From positions 10,534,001 to 10,598,000 of the forward strand of contig NC_091123.1 in NCBI RefSeq assembly GCF_040183065.1: 64,000 bases of DNA. The letters run 5' to 3'. Position 1 is the stretch's first letter; every line of letters begins with the position of its first letter. Origin of the DNA: Periplaneta americana (lineage: Eukaryota; Arthropoda; Insecta; Blattodea; Blattidae). This document shows, one piece after another, positions 59,371 to 64,000 of the stretch. The translations under genes were made by a program, and so were the position numbers. Below the pieces are notes generated by a model that was given only the letters and a program-made list of their open reading frames with translations, did no database searches and had not been told where the DNA came from.

Positions 59371-59402
59371 TAGCGGGACCCCGGCCTTGCAGCCCCACTC
59401 AC

Positions 59403-59517
59403 CGAGGCCGCTGAAGGCCGCAGGGTGGGCGTACAGAGCGGTGGGGACGAGCGCCGCGCTGGGTACGAAGTGGCTGGCCCCCGGCTCCAGTCCCGGCGAT
59501 GCTCCTGCCTGAGATTT
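59403..59517 (-). CDS. Gene 2, middle exon
   Basis: The acceptor is ...attgggattgcag|AAA and the donor CTCG|GTGAGT, which is consensus. The exon is 115 nt, entering in phase 0 and leaving in phase 1. It encodes KSQAGASPGLEPGASHFVPS and continues AALVPTALYAHPAAFSGL. The preceding exon ends in K, so a KK pair is created at the junction. With the earlier RR this gives possible prohormone-type cleavage sites, but no amidation-type Gly follows. It is rich in Ala/Pro/Gly, which suits an extracellular structural protein. The 310 bp upstream intron is short. The downstream 2.3 kb intron begins in a long polypyrimidine run on the transcribed strand. Confidence 0.65.
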
Positions 59518-59827
59518 CTGCAATCCCAATAACAAGCTCTGAACATGGTACCACGAAGCTTAATTCACATAGGCTATTTATAATAGCATGTTGTGTGGTA
59601 TAGTCCGCGTCACCGTTTTTGGCGTGTGAAATAAGTAATGGGAACGTTAAGTGCGAGTGTTTTCCATTTGCCGTAGCCAGTCTGACAACCGTGATTGGCA
59701 AATGGCTGATGTGACGTGTATAGAAAGTGGTACCATTCTCAGCTGCACTAGCAATATGCTCACAAACTAGGCACTATATATCTAGCACATACGCCAAAAA
59801 TGCTGGCGCCAGCTGTACCTAGCCTAC

Positions 59828-59944
59828 CTTGGTGTTGTCCTGGTTGGGGGCGCGAGTCCGCACGTCCGGCCTCCTGGTGCCGACATCCGCCGCCGCGTCC
59901 ACGCGTCCTGCCCCCTGCAGAGCGAGTACCGAGCACACCACGAG
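59828..59944 (-). CDS. Gene 2, first visible exon (signal-peptide remainder) of a secreted protein
   Basis: This 117 nt exon is phase 0 at both ends. Its acceptor is ...tgctgtgttcag|CTC and its donor AAG|GTAGGC. It encodes 39 residues beginning LVVCSVLALQGAGRVDAAAD and ending RAPNQDNTK. The hydrophobic start followed by AQG/VDA-type small residues reads as the second half of a signal peptide. An intron after the first few codons is a common layout in insect secreted and cuticular protein genes. The start-codon exon lies upstream (beyond 59944 on the minus strand) and I could not identify it. The exon has high GC and CpG content compared with its surroundings. The product is unrecognised. Confidence 0.6.
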
Positions 59945-60044
59945 CTGAACACAGCAAAGACAGCTGTTTTATGTGTCTCTGTATTTACTGTATATGATGG
60001 CAATGTAGTTTGCATTAATAATTAAATTACTCTAGGGTAAAGAG

Positions 60045-60510
60045 CTAAGATCGATCTCTGACATGGGTCCGAAGCCCGCTTGGGGTGATTACCTGATTTG
60101 GTTTCTTTTCGAAGTTTTTTCCAACTATGAGGCGAATTCAGGCAGTCTACAGTAAAATATCGGTCTTTTTTTTATTGGGTTATTTTACGACGCTGTATCA
60201 ACATCTAGGTTATTTAGCGTCTGAATAATATGAAGGTGATAATGCCGGTGAAATGAGTCCGGGGTCCAGCACCGAAAGTTACCCAGCATTTGCTTGTATT
60301 GGGTTGAGGAAAAAACCTCAACCAGGTAACTTGCCCCGACCGGGAATCGAACCCGGGCCATCTGGTTTCGCAGCCAGACGCGCTGACCGTTACTCCACAG
60401 GTGTGGACAAAATATCGGTCTCATATCGTCAAAATACCATCCCGCTATCACTGATTCCAGCGAGGCTATTTATTATAATTTTGTAGCTGATACAGCGTCG
60501 TTAAAATATA
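60045..60510 (+). mobile_element. SINE family 2, split by a younger SINE
   Basis: The left part (60045-60165) has a weak B box (gggtccgaagcccgc) and tggggtgattacctgatttg; the right part is 60421-60510. The body aggcgaatt...caggcagt is shared with the copy at 49739. The end gatacagcgtcgttaaaata resembles the family 1 tail, so the families share their 3' region. Confidence 0.6.
60166..60408 (-). mobile_element. SINE family 1, full length, inserted in a SINE of family 2
   Basis: On the minus strand it starts gtccacacctgtggagtaac, has the B box GGGTTCGATTCCC, and ends in an A-run. The 12-base duplications aaaatatcggtc (60154-60165 and 60409-60420) are perfect, and the host SINE resumes after it. 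Its tail is intact, so it looks young. Confidence 0.87.
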
Positions 60511-60644
60511 ATAATTATTGATTAAATGAATGATAATGACAAAGGTAATGACGTTGAAGTTATAATGCCAATGAAGGTAATAATGACGAGATAAATTATT
60601 CTGATAACTATGTCTACTACTATATGTCTTTTGCTTTGTTATTT

Positions 60645-60850
60645 AGCGACGCTGTATCAACTACTAGGTTATTTAACGTCTATGGGATTGATGATAGCCA
60701 AATGAGGCCGAGGATTCGCCATAGATTATCTGACATTCTCTTTATGAATGGGGAAAAACTCGAAAATAACCCAAACAGGTAATCGATCCAAGCGGGAATC
60801 GAACTCGACACACAAAATTGACATGATTGCTTCAATGTGCAAGCTGTGTA
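60645..60850 (-). mobile_element. SINE related to family 2
   Basis: On the minus strand there is a B-box-like GAGTTCGATTCCCGCTTGG and then gggttattttcgag and a body ending ttgatacagcgtcgctaaat. A-box sequence is not clear. It lies 135 bp from the nested SINE pair. Confidence 0.55.
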
Positions 60851-60854
60851 GCTT

Positions 60855-61599
60855 TTCAGTTCATTTAGTGCTGTAGTGCTTAATTGTGTGTGAGTGGTTT
60901 TGAACTGAGAATACCCTGAAATGAAGAGCGAACGACAACACATTCCACTTATTGAATCAGTATGAAAGCACGTCATTTGTACCAGAAACGTATCCTGTAC
61001 TATGACGTCCGATTAAAAAATCTTTGAACACATCAATCGTCACCTTTTTGAACACCAGAGTTTGTAACTCGTGAGAGACAAAGAAGAATGACACCCGAAG
61101 GAGAGTAAAAGTTTTTGAACTTGGCGTAAGAGAATCTATTTCGTCCTAACTCAAAAACCCAAACTTTTCTGAACCTATATCAATATAAGAATTTGTCACA
61201 TCAGTTCTGTAAGTTGTTATTGCAGTACTAACAAGAATTAACATTTTTGGTTGACTAGCGACAGTTTTTGATTGTAGAACACATTCCTAAAGCTTTTCCT
61301 AAGATTTTTGGGACACTCTGTATATTTTTAATATTATGCATTTAAAACTTATATTGAAATTAAACATAAAATGAACCCCGCTACAATCTGTATCGGCTCA
61401 AGAGGGTGGCGTGAGGTTAAGGCTTCCACCTTTACAGACAATCGGCATTAATGACAGTAGGGATGTTAGTCCTATGTGCCTACCGCCTTTAACCCCATGT
61501 AAATGCCCCTGGGACTCATTTATGTTACACTAAAATAATTATGATATCTATACTATTAATAAAACTGACAAATGTGCAAGTTGTAGGAAATTCTAAAAA
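60855..61599. other. Upstream of gene 2, no exon recognised
   Basis: The missing start-codon exon of gene 2 should lie above 59944 on the minus strand. No ATG with a phase 0 donor and signal-peptide start stood out here. gggacactctgtata at 61310-61324 is a possible stray mariner-type terminus. Confidence 0.25.
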
Positions 61600-62325
61600 C
61601 CGTTTTAAGGGAAGACTGTACTTCCATATCTTACAATGATAAATTCCTCAGCTTTGAGTACACTTTTCTCAGAAGTTATAAAAGATACAAATGTAGGAAA
61701 AATAGGACATATGTAACATAATTTATTTATAGAACCGGTTGAATAAATTTAAAATTCCACTGAGCGGTAAGCAAGAAAAAAAAATCGATAACAATTTTTG
61801 CATTAAGAATGACTGCAAATTATTTTTTATTTTTGCTGAAGATAGAAATGAAGTTAATTTTTTAATCTACTGTGTAAAATCCCGTGACATTGATATTGTA
61901 TATTAATTTCAGCCTTCTGGTTGCTTTCTGAGAAAAGTGTACCAATGTCACGAAAATAAATGGTGTCAAGGTTTCCATATCTTGCAATGTTAAATTCCTC
62001 AATTTTGGGTGCACTTTTCTCAGAAGTTATAAAAGATACAAATGTGGAAAAAGTAGGTCATATTGCAACATACCTTTATGTATACAACCGGCTAAATAAA
62101 TTTAAAATTCCATGAGCGGTTGGCGAGAAAAAAGTTTTTAACTGATTTTTTTGCATTAAGAATTACTACAATATTTTTGCTGAAGATAGGACTAAAAGCT
62201 GACAATTAGAAGAAATAAAATTATATTGTCATTTTAGACATATTAAACAAGCGAAAACGATAAAAACCAAATTTCATTTTTTTTGTCAAAATTCGGTGCA
62301 TAGACTTCCCTTGTATGTTAAAGAA
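61600..62325. mobile_element. Possible DNA element with a 352 bp internal tandem duplication
   Basis: Short inverted ends aagggaagactgt and gcatagacttccctt bound the unit. Segment 61616-61848 recurs at 61968-62190, sharing ttttctcagaagttataaaa and aaatttaaaattcca. No coding is seen. Confidence 0.4.
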
Positions 62326-62433
62326 AAGTAACTATCTCATACTCCTTAGCTACTGTATGTTATTAGCATAACACAAAACCTGGCTAACAAAAGAAAAGGA
62401 CACACACTCAGTGAATATTTATGAAGTGTATTA

Positions 62434-62480
62434 TGATTATGATTATGATTATTATTATCACTATTATTATTATTATTATG

Positions 62481-62530
<50 letters not shown>

Positions 62531-62531
62531 G
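62434..62531. repeat. (TTA)n microsatellite
   Basis: GATTAT units pass into about 25 TTA triplets. Confidence 0.95.
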
Positions 62532-62678
62532 CATTAAATAAAAAGTAAGATCTTTAACAAGTTTAATTTATTTACAGTTATTCTGTCTTCGGCTTTTTCA
62601 AACTGTCCAAGCAAATGGCGTTGACTTACGAAGCCTAAAATTTTTGCTTGATGAACGGTTCTTCAAACATTTATTTGT

Positions 62679-62683
<5 letters not shown>

Positions 62684-62733
<50 letters not shown>

Positions 62734-62738
62734 TAATA
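62684..62738. repeat. (TAA)n microsatellite, left of LINE A
   Basis: About 18 TAA triplets, in the same orientation as the tract at 63161. Confidence 0.95.
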
Positions 62739-62741
62739 CTT

Positions 62742-63158
62742 ACTGGCTTTTAAGGAACCCGGAGGTTCATTGCCGCCCTCACATAAGCCTGCCATCGGTC
62801 CCTATTCTGAGCAAGATTAATCCATTCTCTATCATCATATCCCACCTCCCTCGAATCCATTTTAATATTATCCTCCCATCTACGTCTCGGCCTCCCTAAA
62901 GGTATTTTTCCCTCCGGCCTCCCAACTAACACTCTATATGCATTTCTGGATTCGCCCATACGTGCTACATGCCCTGCCCATCTCAAACGTCTGGATTTAA
63001 TGTTCCTAATTACGTCAGGTGAAGAATACAATGCGTGCAGTTCTGTGTTGTGTAACTTTCTCCATTCTCCTGTAACGTCATCCCTCTTAGCTCCAAATAT
63101 TTTCCTAAGCACCTTATTCTCAAACACCCTTAACCTGTGTTCCTCTCTCAAAGTGAGA

Positions 63159-63160
<2 letters not shown>
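62742..63160 (-). mobile_element. LINE A C-terminal fragment between two (TAA)n tracts
   Basis: An open frame of 133 residues (62750-63151) runs from LREEHRLRVFENKVLRK through GHVARMGESRNAYRVLVGRP to AAMNLRVP. Both ends abut (TAA)n microsatellites (62684-62738 and 63161-63208). The copy lacks the RT. It has few disabling changes and looks relatively recent. Confidence 0.78.

Positions 63161-63208
<48 letters not shown>
63161..63208. repeat. (TAA)n microsatellite, right of LINE A
   Basis: About 16 TAA triplets directly abutting the LINE A break point. Confidence 0.95.
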
Positions 63209-63209
<1 letters not shown>

Positions 63210-63879
63210 TAATCATCACAAAAAGACTTACGACTTGGTTCAGTTGCATCTTGGTACTGTGGTGTCAGGAACTATTTGAGATAGAACATCTTGCCATCTT
63301 GTTTTATATATCACACAAAAATCGCGCGCGTAAAATTATTACGATCATTGTTCCTTTTGTTTCCGTGGCAACAGACAATTGCGAAGCGACAGGGCGTGCT
63401 CACGAATTATCTTCTGTTAATTCTGTTGTCACTCTCAGCAGACATTTGTAAACAGAAACGCATCGCCATCACCATGACCACTCTGGGATGAAAGGCGTTG
63501 TTTGAATAATCACAGCAGTTGCTGAAGACTGGACTTGTCTCGTGGAGAACTGAATGTTACATGAAAACTAAATTAGCTCATTCACTTCTGCAACACCTGT
63601 TGACTGAGATTCGTTCCGGTTCGATGCTGCAATTTTTCCGACATATGCATGGATGTGTTTCACAACTGCGTTGGTTAAGACAGTACACGATGGTAGAGAA
63701 GACAAATCACACCGCGAATTCGAAATTTTGTACTGGAATTCTGGCGGTGTATCCTGTGAGTCTTACATGGAAAGAAAAATGGTGAAGGTTAAGTTATGTT
63801 TGATGCAAAAAAAGCCATGAAAGCTTAGAGGATATGTGGAGGTAAAACTCTGTGCTTTTTATAGCGACAAAAAGTTTTA
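63209..63879. other. No gene recognised
   Basis: An 88-codon plus-strand frame (63519-63785) contains LLQHLLTEIRSGSMLQFFRH. It has no domain, splice context or repeat relative in the window. It might be part of an unrecognised element or gene. Confidence 0.2.
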
Positions 63880-64000
63880 CGACCACTTCTGTGGTGTAGG
63901 GATCAGCATGCTGGTCCTTACACAGAGCACCCGGGTTCGATTCCCTGTCGGATTGAATTTTCTGGTTGAGGTTTTTTAGTTTTTTCCCTCAACCTTTAGG
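63880..64000 (+). mobile_element. tRNA-derived SINE, cut by the window end
   Basis: A-box-like TGGTGTAGGGATCAGCATGC and B box GGGTTCGATTCCC are correctly spaced. GGTTGAGGTTTTT then follows, as in family 1. Its 3' end is outside the window. Confidence 0.65.

Noticed and set aside
58827-59546. 239-codon minus-strand frame
   Set aside because: It is a fusion of the real gene 2 exon region in a wrong frame with the polypyrimidine tract. The exon's true frame differs and is bounded by splice sites.
60300-60400. Possible true tRNA gene (A and B boxes)
   Set aside because: The boxes belong to a SINE with tail and target duplications; no complete cloverleaf with acceptor stem follows. The same applies at 25590, 43050, 44050 and 63890.

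Overview
The window looks like repeat-dense, AT-rich insect nuclear DNA: mostly intron and intergenic sequence with very few genes. A cockroach or termite (Blattodea) source is my inference. It rests on the type of non-LTR element whose C-terminus carries the motif GHVARMGESRNAYRVLVGRP, on tRNA-derived SINEs, on pervasive (TAA)n and (TAAA)n arrays, and on introns of several kb. There is no bacterial-style gene packing, no rRNA and no convincing true tRNA gene.

Two host genes can be supported, both on the minus strand and both encoding small putative secreted proteins. Gene 1 has a signal-peptide exon at 13505-13607 and a terminal exon at 6609-6742. The two join in phase 1 across a 6.8 kb intron to give 78 residues. 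Gene 2 has three exons visible (59828-59944, 59403-59517, 56846-57057) whose phases (0, then 1) match exactly. They give 147 residues of a protein whose start codon lies on an earlier exon not found here. Neither product belongs to a family I recognise. Three GC-rich blocks on the same strand (about 32.86-33.02, 44.25-44.42 and 51.57-51.78 kb) carry splice-donor-like ends and might be upstream exons or promoters.

The rest is a fossil bed of transposable elements. By region: 0-10 kb holds a Penelope-like foldback, a LINE deletion derivative, a 137 bp hairpin MITE, a tandem repeat split by a gypsy-type LTR remnant, two copies of a 170-183 bp MITE, and a pogo-like element. 10-20 kb holds a LINE C-terminus, long (TTTA)n and (TAAA)n arrays, a second Penelope-like foldback and the first of two 1.14 kb TIR elements. 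20-30 kb holds LINE fragments, mariner-like MITEs, a third Penelope-like foldback with a GIY-YIG motif, a SINE inside a MITE and a Helitron inside a LINE tail. 30-45 kb holds a 1.2 kb (CATA)n array, several LINE copies, a higher-order (TTCG/TTCA)n array, a hAT MITE with a perfect 8 bp duplication and a long-arm Tc1-like element enclosing a LINE. 45-64 kb holds a palindromic mariner-like element, purine tracts, SINEs nested in SINEs, several foldbacks, and gene 2.

The genes do not form a pathway. What stands out is the nesting: at least six insertions with recognisable target-site duplications or clean junctions give a relative chronology. Microsatellites repeatedly begin at LINE or SINE 3' tails. 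No wholly new biological system is claimed. The best unexplained items are the two uncharacterised secreted-protein genes and the recurrent inverted duplication of element 3' ends.
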